Assembly (NCBI RefSeq): GCF_007992435.1
Contig: NZ_BKAG01000039.1
Span: 1 to 64,000 of the forward strand
From: Prosthecobacter gellanilyticus
Lineage (GTDB): Bacteria; Verrucomicrobiota; Verrucomicrobiia; Verrucomicrobiales; Verrucomicrobiaceae
DNA length: 64,000 bases
Reading direction: 5' to 3'
The position numbers and the translations under genes are program-made. The first letter of the stretch is position 1. Each line of letters starts with the position of its first letter. Under the pieces are notes generated by a model, which saw only the letters and a program-made list of their open reading frames with translations, had not been told where the DNA came from and ran no database searches. Positions 8,987-20,400 of this stretch are shown one piece after another.

Positions 8987-9102
8987 CGGTGGCAGAGAGG
9001 CACGAGCCACCGTGCCTCGTCGACACCGCTCGCGCGCACCCAGTATCTTCATTCCATCACGACATCGCGCACGCACCATCGTAGGCGCACTTGCCAAAGT
9101 GC
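8987..9102. repeat. Two short hairpins in the esterase-prmC convergent gap
   Basis: Stem CGGTGGC / GCCACCG (8987-8993 with 9006-9012) and stem GCACTT / AAGTGC (9087-9092 with 9097-9102) lie between the convergent esterase and prmC genes. They may act as bidirectional 3'-end structures. The 179-bp gap shows nothing coding. Confidence 0.45.
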
Positions 9103-9131
9103 GGTGCCATGAACGCGGAAACCTCTCCTCG

Positions 9132-10040
9132 TCAGGCTTCTACACTCTCCGCCACCTCCGCCGACACCTCCTCCACCGGCTCCTCAGGCACCCCCGGATG
9201 CACCCCCAGCACAAACCGCTGGATCCCTGCCAGGTCCGGAATCACCCGAACCTCCAAAAACCCCGCCGCTTCCGCCAAGGCAGCCGTCCTGGCACCTTGA
9301 TCATCCCCGACCTCCAGCGCGATGCCACCGCCCGGCGTCAGGTGCTTCGGCACCTCATCTAAAAAGCGGCGCACGATATCCAAACCATCCGGCCCGCCAT
9401 CCAGTGCCAGCACCGGATCCTGCCGCACCTCCCGGCTCAGTGTCGCCACCTCCGCCGTGGGAATGTAAGGCAGGTTCGAAACGATAAAATCAAAGCGCCC
9501 AGGCACCTTCTCAAACAGGTCACTGCGCACCATGTGCACCGCATCGAGTTTCAGACGTGAGGCATTCAGCCTCGCCAGATCCAGCGCATCCTCAGAGATG
9601 TCCGCTAGCTGCACACGCGACTCTTTCCAGGCCGCCGCCAAGGCCAGCCCGATGCAGCCCGAACCCGTCGCCATATCCAGCACACTGGCAGGCTTCGGCA
9701 TGCGGTTCGCCTTCACCTCACGGATCAGCCAGTCCACCAGATGCTCCGTCTCCGGCCGCGGGATCAAGGCGCGATGATCTGACACCAGCTCATGCCCCAG
9801 GAAGTCCACCGTTCCTAACAAATGTTGCAGCGGCACCCCTTCGCCACGGCGCTTCAGCAGATCACGCATCGGCACCAGCGTTTCCTCATGCAACCTCTCC
9901 TCAAACCTCAGATACAGGTCCAGCCTGCGGCAGCCCAGCACATGCGCTAGCAGATGCTCCATGTTCAGCCGCGCCTCATCGACTCCGTGCTTCTGCAGAT
10001 AAGCAGCACCGCTCGTGAGAACCTCCAGGAGTGACTTCAT
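9132..10040 (-). CDS. prmC: Peptide chain release factor N5-glutamine methyltransferase PrmC
   Basis: A 302-residue PrmC/HemK protein that methylates the Gln of the GGQ motif in release factors RF1 and RF2. The N-terminal helical domain (1-75) is followed by the family-specific RPETE segment (95-99), SAM motif I DMATGSGCIGLA (122-133) and the motif S-N189-L-P-Y192. Most family members have NPPY; here the first Pro is Leu, which should be tolerated because Asn and Tyr are kept. It lies 53 bp downstream of prfA on the same strand, the usual prfA-prmC operon in which the enzyme and its substrate are co-expressed. Confidence 0.95.
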   Translation of the reverse strand: MKSLLEVLTSGAAYLQKHGVDEARLNMEHLLAHVLGCRRLDLYLRFEERLHEETLVPMRDLLKRRGEGVPLQHLLGTVDFLGHELVSDHRALIPRPETEHLVDWLIREVKANRMPKPASVLDMATGSGCIGLALAAAWKESRVQLADISEDALDLARLNASRLKLDAVHMVRSDLFEKVPGRFDFIVSNLPYIPTAEVATLSREVRQDPVLALDGGPDGLDIVRRFLDEVPKHLTPGGGIALEVGDDQGARTAALAEAAGFLEVRVIPDLAGIQRFVLGVHPGVPEEPVEEVSAEVAESVEA

Positions 10041-10093
10041 AAGTAAAATTTGTTATTCCGCAGCTCGCACCTTCCACATCGCATCACCTCACA

Positions 10094-11170
10094 TCAGCGC
10101 AACCCGGCCTCGGCCAGACGCTCCGCCAGATCATCCGCCAGCAGACGGTCCATCATGTCATCGATCTTCCCTTCGATGAAGGTATCGAGGCTATAAAGCG
10201 TGAGGTCGATGCGATGATCCGTCACCCGGTTCTGCGGAAAGTTATACGTGCGGATCTTCTCCTCACGACCACCACTGCCGATGAGATCCCGACGATGTGC
10301 CGAATACTTTGCCGCCTCTTCCTGCTGCTTCTTCTCCAAGAGACGTGAGCGCAGGATGCCGAGAGCTTTGTCCTTGTTCTTGATCTGGCTGCGCCCGTCC
10401 TGGCAGCGCACGATGATGCCCGTGGGAATGTGCATCACCTGCACCGCGGAGTCCGTCGTGTTCACCCCCTGCCCTCCCGCGCCGGATGAGCGGCAGACCT
10501 CGATTCGGACCTCATCCGCCTTCAGCTCAAAGTCCACCTCCTCAGCCTCCGGCAGCACCGCCACAGTGGCCGTTGAGGTATGAATGCGCCCCTGCGCCTC
10601 CGTGGAAGGCACACGCTGGACGCGGTGCACCCCGCTCTCATAACGTAGACGGCGGAACACCTCATCTCCACTCACCTTCATCACGATTTCCTTGAAGCCA
10701 CCCACGTCCGAAGGACTCGACTCCAGCGTCTCCACCTTCCAACCGATCGTTTCCGCAAAGCGCGAATACATGCGCACCAGGTCTGCCGCGAACAGCGAGG
10801 CCTCATCACCCCCCGTTCCTGCGCGCACCTCGATCAGCGCATCACGACCTTCCAGCGGATCCGGCGGCAGGACAGCCACCTGCACACGATTCTCCAGCTC
10901 CTCGACCTGCTTCTCCACCAGCGGAATCTCCGCCAGCGCCATGGCCTCCAGCTCAGGATCACCACAGGTGGACATCTCACGACTGGCCGTGAGTTCCTCG
11001 ATCTGCTTTTGATACAAGTCCCAATTCTTCAAAAGCATGTCCAGCCGCCGGTGCTCACGCGTCAGCTCCCCAGCCTTCTTCGGATCATCAAAGAAGCCTG
11101 GCTGCCCCATCAAGTCCTCCAGAAGCTGAAAGCGGGAACGTTTGGTGGCGATGATGGGACTGTAATCCAT
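10094..11170 (-). CDS. prfA: Peptide chain release factor 1
   Basis: A 358-residue class I release factor that reads UAA and UAG and triggers peptidyl-tRNA hydrolysis on the ribosome. The GGQ motif is at 232-234 in SSGAGGQGVNTTDSAV. The anticodon-mimic tripeptide is P188-S-T190 in RVPSTEAQGR, the RF1-type PxT rather than the RF2-type SPF. The start at 11170 gives MDYSPIIATK and the normal RF1 length; an upstream in-frame start at 11308 would add 46 residues not found in the family. The prmC gene follows. Confidence 0.97.
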   Translation of the reverse strand: MDYSPIIATKRSRFQLLEDLMGQPGFFDDPKKAGELTREHRRLDMLLKNWDLYQKQIEELTASREMSTCGDPELEAMALAEIPLVEKQVEELENRVQVAVLPPDPLEGRDALIEVRAGTGGDEASLFAADLVRMYSRFAETIGWKVETLESSPSDVGGFKEIVMKVSGDEVFRRLRYESGVHRVQRVPSTEAQGRIHTSTATVAVLPEAEEVDFELKADEVRIEVCRSSGAGGQGVNTTDSAVQVMHIPTGIIVRCQDGRSQIKNKDKALGILRSRLLEKKQQEEAAKYSAHRRDLIGSGGREEKIRTYNFPQNRVTDHRIDLTLYSLDTFIEGKIDDMMDRLLADDLAERLAEAGLR

Positions 11171-11328
11171 TGCAGAGGAAAGCGGACAAGCTCGGTAACG
11201 AAAGGAGGGCGGGAAAGAAGAGAGACCGATGGCGGCACATGCCCCAAAGATCAACCCCCATCCATGTTTACAGCCCGGATGCTCGTCAAGCCGGCAGCAG
11301 CCGAACAACAGGGGTAGCTCTCCTCATC

Positions 11329-11361
11329 AAAAAAGAACCACGCCCGGTCAGGCGTGGTTCT
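11329..11361 (-). terminator. Intrinsic terminator of the giant PEP-CTERM gene
   Basis: On the minus strand, AGAACCACGCC / GGCGTGGTTCT form an 11-bp stem with a 6-base loop, followed by a T-run. It lies 29 bp after the stop codon of the giant gene. The rest of 11171-11390 shows no gene and probably holds the prfA promoter. Confidence 0.9.
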
Positions 11362-11390
11362 CAGATTTCAATGGAGGAAGCAGCTCACCC

Positions 11391-11468
11391 TCAGTCGCGA
11401 CGGCGGCGACGGAAGAAGAGGGCCATCAGACCGAGCAGCATCAGCAACGCACGTCCCGGCTCAGGAAC
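11391..11468 (-). other. PEP-CTERM sorting signal of the giant protein
   Basis: The last 25 residues read V-P-E-P-G-R, a hydrophobic stretch (ALLMLLGLMALFF), then R-R-R-R-R-D. This is the tripartite PEP-CTERM signal recognised by exosortases in Gram-negative bacteria. It replaces the C-terminal beta-barrel expected of a true autotransporter. Confidence 0.93.
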
Positions 11469-14400
11469 CACCACGACCACACCATACTGGACAAAGGCGC
11501 TGGTATCCCAGGCGAAGCCACCAGACAGAGTCGGAAGATCGAAGTCACCCAAGATGCCTCCGCTAGTGAAGCCCGTGCCAGCATTGAAGCCGCCGCCCAT
11601 CGCACCAGCCCAGTCGATCAGGTTGAACACGTCCCCGTAGGCAGGTGTATAACCATTGTTGATGAGGCGGACTGTGCCAATGGTGCCCGGATTGGCACTG
11701 GTGTTGATGGTCAAGCCGCCAGCGACGTTGATGAAGTCGCTGTTACCCAGGGTCGGCACCGCATTCCAAAGTCCGACCTGGCTCGAATTGGCCCCGTCGG
11801 TGATGAAGGCCAGAGCATTCGCGTAACCACCCAGGTTACCCGCCTCATTGTAGGTCGCTGAGGTGAGTTGGAACTGCAGCTGGCCGTTCGCACCGATGCT
11901 CAGGCTGCTGCCCAGGTTCAGGCGGGCATTCGTGGCGCCGGAGTTGTCACCAGGAGTCAGCACCGCGATGTTGGTGCCCGCACCCTGCACCGTGACTGCG
12001 CCAGCCACGCTGCCCGTGCCCGTCAGAGTCGCGCCCGCATTCACTGTCACAGCACCCGCGCCGCTGAGGGCGGCAGTGCCAGCGGTGGCCGTGGTGCCAA
12101 CCTGGAGCACACCACCGTTCACCGTGGTTGCGCCTGAGTAGGTGTTCGCAGCCGTGGTGGTCAGGGTTCCCGCACCAGACTTCGTGAGCGAGCCACCCGT
12201 GCTGGTCAGAGCGGTGGCGAAGGTCACGGCCTGGCTGTTGGTGTCAATGCTGACTGCCTGGCTGGCGGCAGTGCTGAAGCGGTTGGAGTAGTCGGTGGTG
12301 TTGTTCGTGGTGTATTGCAGTGTGCCACCGCCGAAGCTGACCGTTCCAGTGCTGCCAATGGCACCAGCACTATTCACCTGCAGCGTGCCGCCGTTGATGG
12401 CGGTGCCGCCCGTGTAAGTATTGGCACCCTCCATGATCAGCGTGCCAGCCGTGGTCTTGGTCAAGACGGCACCGTTGTTGATCTGGCCCACATTCTTCAA
12501 GGTGCCGCTCTGGAAATTGAGCGAGCCTGAGCCAGAACCGATCAAGGTGGCGCTGCCAATGTTAAAGCCAGCCATGTCGAGGGTGCCGCCATTAAGGGTC
12601 AAGGTGGTGTTTTCTGTCCCCGCACCGCCTGTGCGTGTGATGTTACCGCCCATAGTGAGCGTGCCGCCGGTGATGTTAATCGTCGAAGTGGACACCTTGG
12701 TGCCGCCGGTGTTGCCCGCGTTGGCCATGTTGATCGAGGCTGCGGTGACACTGCCACCGCTGATATTCAGAGTCGCGGTGGCGGCTCCGGTGCTGGCAAT
12801 CGAAACACTGTTGATGGCCATTGTCACCGCACCGAGGCTTGCCGTGCCACCCCCGAGATTGATCGTGGAAGCAAGGGCTCCCGTGGTGAGGGTCGCTCCC
12901 GTGCGGCTCGTCATCACAGTGCTGGTCACGTCGAGCGTGCCAGTGTCAAAGGTGAAGGTTGAGGTGGCTCCGCCGGTCGTGCCACCGCTGCGGGCAGCGA
13001 GAGTCAGCGTGCTCAGGAGCAGATCCGCATTGTGTCCGCTCAGATCCACCGTGCTGGCCAGGGGGTTGGCGGTGGCACCGCTGCCGTTGGTCAGATTCAT
13101 CACGGCCCTGCTGACACCGTCAAACGCGCGCACAGTCACCGTTCCAGTGCCGGTGGCAAAGCTCAGGTTGCCGATACCGCGATTGGTGTTGGCACCCACG
13201 TTGATCGTGTTGAAATTGAGCGCATTCGACGTGCTGCCCAGCTTGAGGGTCTGGACGATGTTCTGAGCGGTGGATTCACCGATATTGAGGGTGCCTGCCG
13301 CAATGGAGCTGACCGGAGCCAGCGTCAGGATTGATGAGCCAAATGTGGAGACAGCCGTCGTGTTCGCCGCGTCTCCGATGCGGAAGGTTCCACCGCTGCC
13401 CAGATTTGCCGTGAAGGAAGCCAGAGCTGACATGTTGACGATCGCAGCGTTGGTGTTGGTGCCGCCGGTGGCACCGCCGACCTGGAAGGTGCCTGCAGTT
13501 GCGCTCACCACAAGGTTGCCGCCGCCAGTGAAGTTAACATTGGTTGTGTCCGTCGCTGAGGTGTTCGAGCCAAGGGTCACGTTGCCATTCACCGTCAGGG
13601 TCTTGCCTGAAGCGACATTGATCGTGGAGCTGCTCCCGACCGTCTGGGTCGCAGCAACGAGGCCGGCGATGGTCTGGTTGAAGGCGCCAGTGTCCAGCGT
13701 GGCGACCAAGTTTGCAGTCCCAGTGGTGGTGTTGCCAACGGTCACGATGCTGTTCGGTGAGAATGCATTGTCAGCACCGCCGATCAACGAGCCTGCGACG
13801 ACGGTCGTCGCACCCGCGTAGGTGGACAGGCCGCTGCCAGTCAGGGTGAGATTGCCCAAGCCGGACTTCGTCAGCAGAAGGTTTGCGGGCGTCGCGGCGA
13901 CAATGGCTCCAGCAAAGGTGCTGTTCACCGTGTTAGGCGTCGTCGTGTCAGTGGCACTCGTGCCACCGACGGTCAGCGTCTTGGCGACACCGGAGTTGGT
14001 GATGAAGCCCGTGCCACTGATCGTCTGGATGGCCTCGTTGAAGGCGTTCAGGTCAAAGCCAGCGCCAGCGCTGATGGCCAGCGGGCTGGCGTTCGGGATC
14101 GCGTTGTCAACGCCCAGCTTCAGGATGCCGCCCGTGACCGCGATGCCCGCACCGCCGAGGACGTTGGAACTGTTGGAAAGGGTCAGCGTGCCTGCGCCCG
14201 CCTTAGTGAGGGCCGTGCCCGTAGCTGTGCTGCTGATGACACCGGCGAGGGTCGCATTCACCGCCGGGCTGGTGACGGTGATGGTGCGGCCGGTGGCACC
14301 GAGGTCGACGGTGCCATTGAGAACCACACCGTTGCCTGCCACGATGCCGCCGACCGTGAAGTCACCACTAACAGTGATCGGATTGGAAACGGTGCGGGCC

Positions 14401-17400
14401 GTGCCGTCGCTGAGAAGTGTCGTGCCGCCAGCAATCGTCAAGGTGCCCGTGCCCAGAGGTCCGCTGGTCACTGGCGTAGCAACAGTGGTCGGCGTCGAGT
14501 TGGCACCCAGGATCAGGCTGCCTTGGTTGAGAGTGAGGCCTGTGGTAAACGTGCTCTGGCCGCTGAGGGCGAGGGCACCCAGACCGCTTTTGGAGATCGC
14601 TCCGGTCATGCCCGCGTTCTGGGTGATCGGCGCGATGATGGTCAGGCCGGTCAGGCCGAGACCTTGGTTCACCATGATCACCGGATTGGCATTGCTGAAC
14701 TGAAGGGCCGTCAGCGTGGCAGCGCCAGTGCTGATCGTCGGCACTGTGGCGAGGCTGTTGTTGCTGGCCGTGATAGGCGTGGCGCTGCTCAGCACCAGGG
14801 TGCTCGTGGCAGTCGTCGGTGTGCCGAGCGACAGAGTCGGATTGCCAATGCCGCCTTCGTTGGAGAAGATCACGCTGTCGAGGGTCTGCGTCGGGCCGGT
14901 GGTGTAGTTGGCCAGAGTGAGGCTACCGCCGCCGTTGATCGACACCACGCTCGTCGTAGCGATCTGGTTTGGTGTAGTGCTCATCGTTACCGCGGCATTG
15001 TTAATCGTCAGATTGCCAGGGATGGCGATGAAGGGACTTGTGGCCTGGAGGGTCATCGTGCCGTTCTGGACGAAGGTGCCGCCTGTGTAGGTGTTGCTGG
15101 CAAACGCGGGGGCCAGCCGGAGGGTGGCCGGACCATTGGACACCAGCGCAGCGCTGCCGATGATGGCGGCATTGATCTGAAGAACGTTCTGGTTGACGAA
15201 GAAATACAGATCCGTGCCAGTGCCAGAGATGGTGTTCGTGGCATCCGTTGCCGCGATGGTGCTCAGGAAGGCCGCGTTAGAAATCATGCCTACGTTCAGC
15301 GCCAAGGTGCTGGTCGTCGGCATGGTGATGGTCTGAGCCGCTCCGGGAACGAGGCGGATGGAGTTGGCGGTCTGGGCGCCTGCTGCAAGGGTGCGGGTGG
15401 TTCCGCCATCACTGTAGTTGCCCGTAGTCACAAGGGCGGCACTGAGGTCCGTGCCAGTGAAGCCCGGGGCCACAATGCCCTGCGTCGTCTGACTCATGAC
15501 GGATACACCGTTATTAGTGAAGACGCCGTTGCCGCTGACGTAGGTGGCAAAGGTGTTGCCATCCGCCACGGCCCAGCCGCCGATCAAGTTGTTCTGCAGG
15601 TTGTTGAAGGTCAGCGTCGTGGCGGACTGGGCAGTGACGCCCGTGCCGGTGGTGATCGTGAAGGTCGTCGCACCGGTGATGCCGGTGATGAACGAGTTCG
15701 CCGGGATGCCGGTGCCGGTCACTGGAGCGCCAACAAATAATCCGGTCGTGGAAGGAACGGTGACGATGTTGCTGCCAGCGGTGGTCACACCGCCAGTGAG
15801 GGACAGGTTAATGATGGGGCTGCTAGCAGTGAGAGTCGTGGAAGACTGGGCCGTGACACCCGTGCCGGTTGTGATGGTGAAGGTCGTCGCGCTGGTGATG
15901 GCCGTGATTCGCGAGTTGGCAGGCAAGCCGGTGCCCGTCACCAGTCCGCCCACATAGAGACCAGCGGTGGAAGGCACCGTGACAATGTTGCTGCCAGCGG
16001 TGGTCACCGCGCTTGCAACAGTCTGACCGATGGAGTTGATCACCACCTGGCCGTTCTGGGTCAGACCCTGGCCGCCGATGGTGGAGACACCGGAGGAGTT
16101 GTTGGTGGTGAAGCCGTTGAAGTTGATACCGCTGTGGTTCGTGTTGTCGCGGGTCAGGGCACCAATGGTCAGCTTCACGGTGCTGCCTTCATTGATATAA
16201 GGCAGAACGTTGATGGTGTTGTTGCCGCCGGTGACCGCAATGGAGTTCAGAGCCACCGTGGTGTCGGTGGAGCCAGCTCCGTTGATGTTGAAGGAACTGC
16301 CCAGCATGGTCACGGGGTTGTTCGCGGCGATACGCACCGGGTTCGGGTTGCCATTCGGATTGAGGCCGAAGTTGTCCCAGTTCAGAGTGCCATAGTTCAG
16401 GCTCAGACCCGCCGTGCTGGCGATGCTGCCTGAATCACGTAGTTGCAAGGTGCCGCCGCGGACAACGGTGACACCTGTGTAGGTGCTGGCGGTGGTCAGC
16501 GTGGTGGTGTTGTTCCCCGCACGTGTAAAGGCCAGATTGCCGGAGATCTGCCCGCTGAAGGTGCCGCCGCCAATGGAAGTCAGCGTGGCCGCAGTGACGC
16601 TGGAGTTGGTGACCGTGCCGCCGTTGCCAGGCAGAGGATTGACGGCCAAAAGCACGTTAACCGCCTGGTTGTTGCCCTTCAGATCGACAACCGCGCCGAT
16701 GCCGTTCACATTAAGAGAGTTTGTCGCGGCCGCCCCTGTGGTGGGTGTCACCACCAAGGTGTTTTCCGCGCCAGAGTTCAAGTTCACCGTGCCGTCATTC
16801 ACCGCCAAGGTTCCGGTGAACAGCGTCTGATTGTTGAAGTTCAGGGTGCCCGCACCGGCCTTGAGGATGCCGGCGGTGTTGTTCAGACCAAAGCGGCCGT
16901 TCAGATTCATCACCGCGGTGCCAACTGTGTGAATAGCCCAGGCCGTGCCGGCCGTGCCGTTCAGCGTGCCAATGTTCACATCGGCGACAGACCCGTCGAG
17001 AGCTAGCGCGGCGTTAATCGTCAGGCTGAGAGCAAGGAGACCGCCATTCGGGCCATACGAACCAAAGGTGGTGCTGTCCAAGGCGGAGCTCAGGGTGCTC
17101 GCACCACCTATTGTGAGGGTGTTGGCCGCCCGGTTTGCCGGGAGGGCGGTCGTCGCTGCATTGATGCCAGCGTTCTGAGTTGAGGCCCAGGTGGCCTGCG
17201 TCAGGTTGTATTCAGTGGAGGCGAGACCTGCGGCACCGCCGAGCGCTCGATACAGACCAGTGACGGTGTCGCGGACGAGGAAGCCGGTGCCGACGCCAGT
17301 GGCGGAGGCATCTGCCAGGATGTCACGGCGGACAGCCATGGTGGAGGTGCCGGTTGCGCCTGTTCCCTGGCTGCCCAGGAGGCTCGGCGTGGTGATGGTC

Positions 17401-20400
17401 AGCGTGGCGTTGCCAGCGGCTGCGGCAGTGCCTCCAATGCCGCGGATCAAACCGGAGCCCGTGCCGTCCTCGGCAGCGAGGGTGGTAACAGTCAGGTTCA
17501 ACTGTGATCCAGCGTTGGCGTTTAGAGTGATGACGCCGCCACCGTTGGTGAAGTCGAGCGTGGTGATGACTTCCACTGTGTTGCTGGCGTCGTTGCCGTT
17601 GCCATCGATGATAAGGGAGCCGCCCTGGAGGTTCAGAGTGCCCGCCACATTCAGGCCGAGGCGGTTGTTCACATTGCTGGCGGAGGCCAGGCTGTTGTTG
17701 ACGCGGAGGGTGCCGCCAACGTTGACATTGAAGGTTCCGCCGCCGGACTGCGCGGTGCCTGCGAAGGCCTTCCCTGCGCCCGTGTAGTTCAGCTCACCAC
17801 CATTGATGGTGATGGCGCCCGTAGAGCCCGTGGCGAAGCTCTGCGCGGAGGTCATGGACATAACTCCAGTGCCGATCTTTTGCAGCGCCGTGGAGCCGAC
17901 TACCGCGTCGCTGAAGCGGGCGATTTGGCCGGAGAACGTGGTCGAAGTATTGTCAAATCCGAAAGTCACCGTCGCCGCCGTCGTGCTGCTGTTAAAGACA
18001 GTGCCGGATCCTGCCAGGGATCCCCAAGTGGTCGCGAGGCCGTTGAGGTTGAAGTGCGTGCCAGCACCCAGCGTCAGGGCAGAGAGGCGGGAGCCGCCGT
18101 TGGTGACACCCGTGCGGATACCGCCAGTGGTGACCTGCGTCGGACCTGAGTAGTGCGCCTGCGCGTTGAACTGCAAGACGCCGTTGCCAGTCTTGTTGAT
18201 ACCACCGGTGCTACCCACGATGCTCTGCAGGGCGAGGCTAGCAAGAAGCGGAGCGGGCTGGACGCCGTTGACGGTGATCGGCGCGATGTTCAGCGTCTTC
18301 ATTGTGGTGCCGAAATCCACGCGGCCCACGATGATGTTGGAGTTGGTCACGTTCGCCGAGGTCGCCACGATGCCGTCGCTACCGATGGTGAGGACACCCG
18401 TGGCGCCGGAACCACCCGTCGCTGGCTGGGCGAAGGTGTTGATCTGCACGTTGCTGGCACCACCGCCGATGTTGTTGAACACAAGGCCGGTGATGGTGTT
18501 GTCACCAAAGAGGTTCAAGACACTGCCGCCACCGTTCAGGGTGACGATGTTGCCAGCGGCGATGGCGCCCGCAGCATTCATTGTGGCAGTGCCGCCGCTG
18601 ATGACGAGGCCGTTGGCCGGAATAGTGGCCAGCGGAATGAGGCTGGTCGTCGCCACATTGAGAACGCCCTGGTTCACCACCGTGCCACCGGTGTAGGTGT
18701 TGGTGCCGGCAAGTGTCACAGTGTTCGCACCGCTCTTGATGAGCGTCATGCCGGAGCCGGTGATCACGCTGTTGATCACATGCGGGCCCGTGCCCTGAGA
18801 ATAGACGAAGAGCTCGGGACCGCCGCTGGTCAGACTGCCCTGGTTGACAGCGCTGCCGATGTTCTGCTGTGCGGTGCTGAAGAACAGCAAGCCGCCGCTG
18901 GACAGGGTGAGGGTCTTGCCAGCAGCGATGTTCACGGTCTGGGTGGCAATATTGCCAACGCGCAGGCTGTTGATCATCTGATCATTCGGGACAGACAGGA
19001 TGTTGCCAGTGACAGGAGCGTTGATACTAACATTGTCAGTCGTGGCCGCAGTGGCGATGGTCGAGGGAACAGAGGTAGGATTGGAATACTGTAGCGCCCC
19101 GGTGGCCCCCATGGCAGCAACGCCCAAGCCGGGCACGTAGGTGGCGAAATCGCTGGTGCCGATGACGGCCCAGCCACCAATAATTTCATTGACCAGACCG
19201 CCGCCCAGCGTGGCAGTCGAGACACCGTTGATTTCCGAGATCATGATGCGCGCGCTGCTGCCGATCTGGCCACCAGTGGCCGCTGTGAAGTTCACCGTGC
19301 CGCCACCCGTCGTGCGATTGAGGCCTGCCAGCATGAGGTCGGCGGAGTTGATGCCCGTGCCGCCCACTGTGGAGTTGAGGAAGGAGTTGCCCTGTGCCAG
19401 GGTGACCACGCCGACCTGTTCCGAGGACGCGGTCTGCACACGTCCCTGGAAGGCGAGCGTGCCGCCTCGCAGGGTGATGGCCGCCGCGTCCCTGATACGG
19501 TTGGAAAGGTCCGTGGTGCTTGTGTTGTTGTCGAGCGTCAGGCTCGCAAAGTTGATATCGATGCCAGAAGTTCCAGAGAAGCTGGCGTCGTCGCGCAGCG
19601 TGGTGGCACCACCGTTGATCACCGTCGTGCCGGTGTAGGTCTGCGGCGAGTAGATCGTCAGGATGGCCTGGCCGGAACGGACGAAGTTCACCGAATCCTG
19701 GATGGAGCCAGCCCAGTTGCGGTTCGTGGCGTCCTGATTGACAACAAAGTTGCCCGTGCCGGTGCTGGAGGTGATAATGCCCCCCGCGCCGCTCACCGTG
19801 CCATCCGTGAACAGGCTCAGGATCTGCTGGGTGTTGCCGTTCAAGTCGAGCGTGCCGCCATTGATGGCCATGAAGTTGTTGGCCTGGATGGTGTTGGTGC
19901 CGCCATTGAGCTTCAGGGTGCCCTGGTTGATGACCAGCTGCCCAGAATAGTTATTAATGCCAGTGCTCAGCCCGGTCAGCGCCGCGAGGCCGGTGGTGGT
20001 CGTCGTCGGTGTGCTGAGCGTGAGTGTGCCAGCGCCCGCCTTGACAAAGCCGACGGCTCCGTTGGCCGTACCATTGCCGCCGATCAGCGAGCTGGTGATG
20101 GAGAGATCCCCCACCGTCCAGATGTTCAGCGGAGAGTTGCCTGCGGGCTGGTTGATGACCGCACCGCCGATGGTGGAGGTGCTGCCCGAGCGCACTAAGA
20201 TGCCGCCGCTGCTCAAGCTGAGCTGGGCAAACGGATTGGTGCTGCCGGTGTTCGCACTTGCATCGATGGTCAGCGAGTTTGGAGCAATGGTGGCGGAGAT
20301 GTTCGTGGTCGCGCCGCTATTGAGCAGCACGTTTTGGTTCGCGGTGATGGTATTGGCCGTGCCGTATTCACCCGCTGCCAGGGGACGCAGGATGGCGGTG

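Noticed and set aside
11171..11308. N-terminal extension of prfA
   Set aside because: RF1 proteins start near MDYSPII; the extension has no family counterpart.
12421..14703. Long plus-strand open frames opposite the giant gene
   Set aside because: They are antisense shadows caused by the Gly/Thr/Ala/Asn-rich codon pattern of the giant gene. They have skewed Val/Pro/Leu composition and no domain or start signal.
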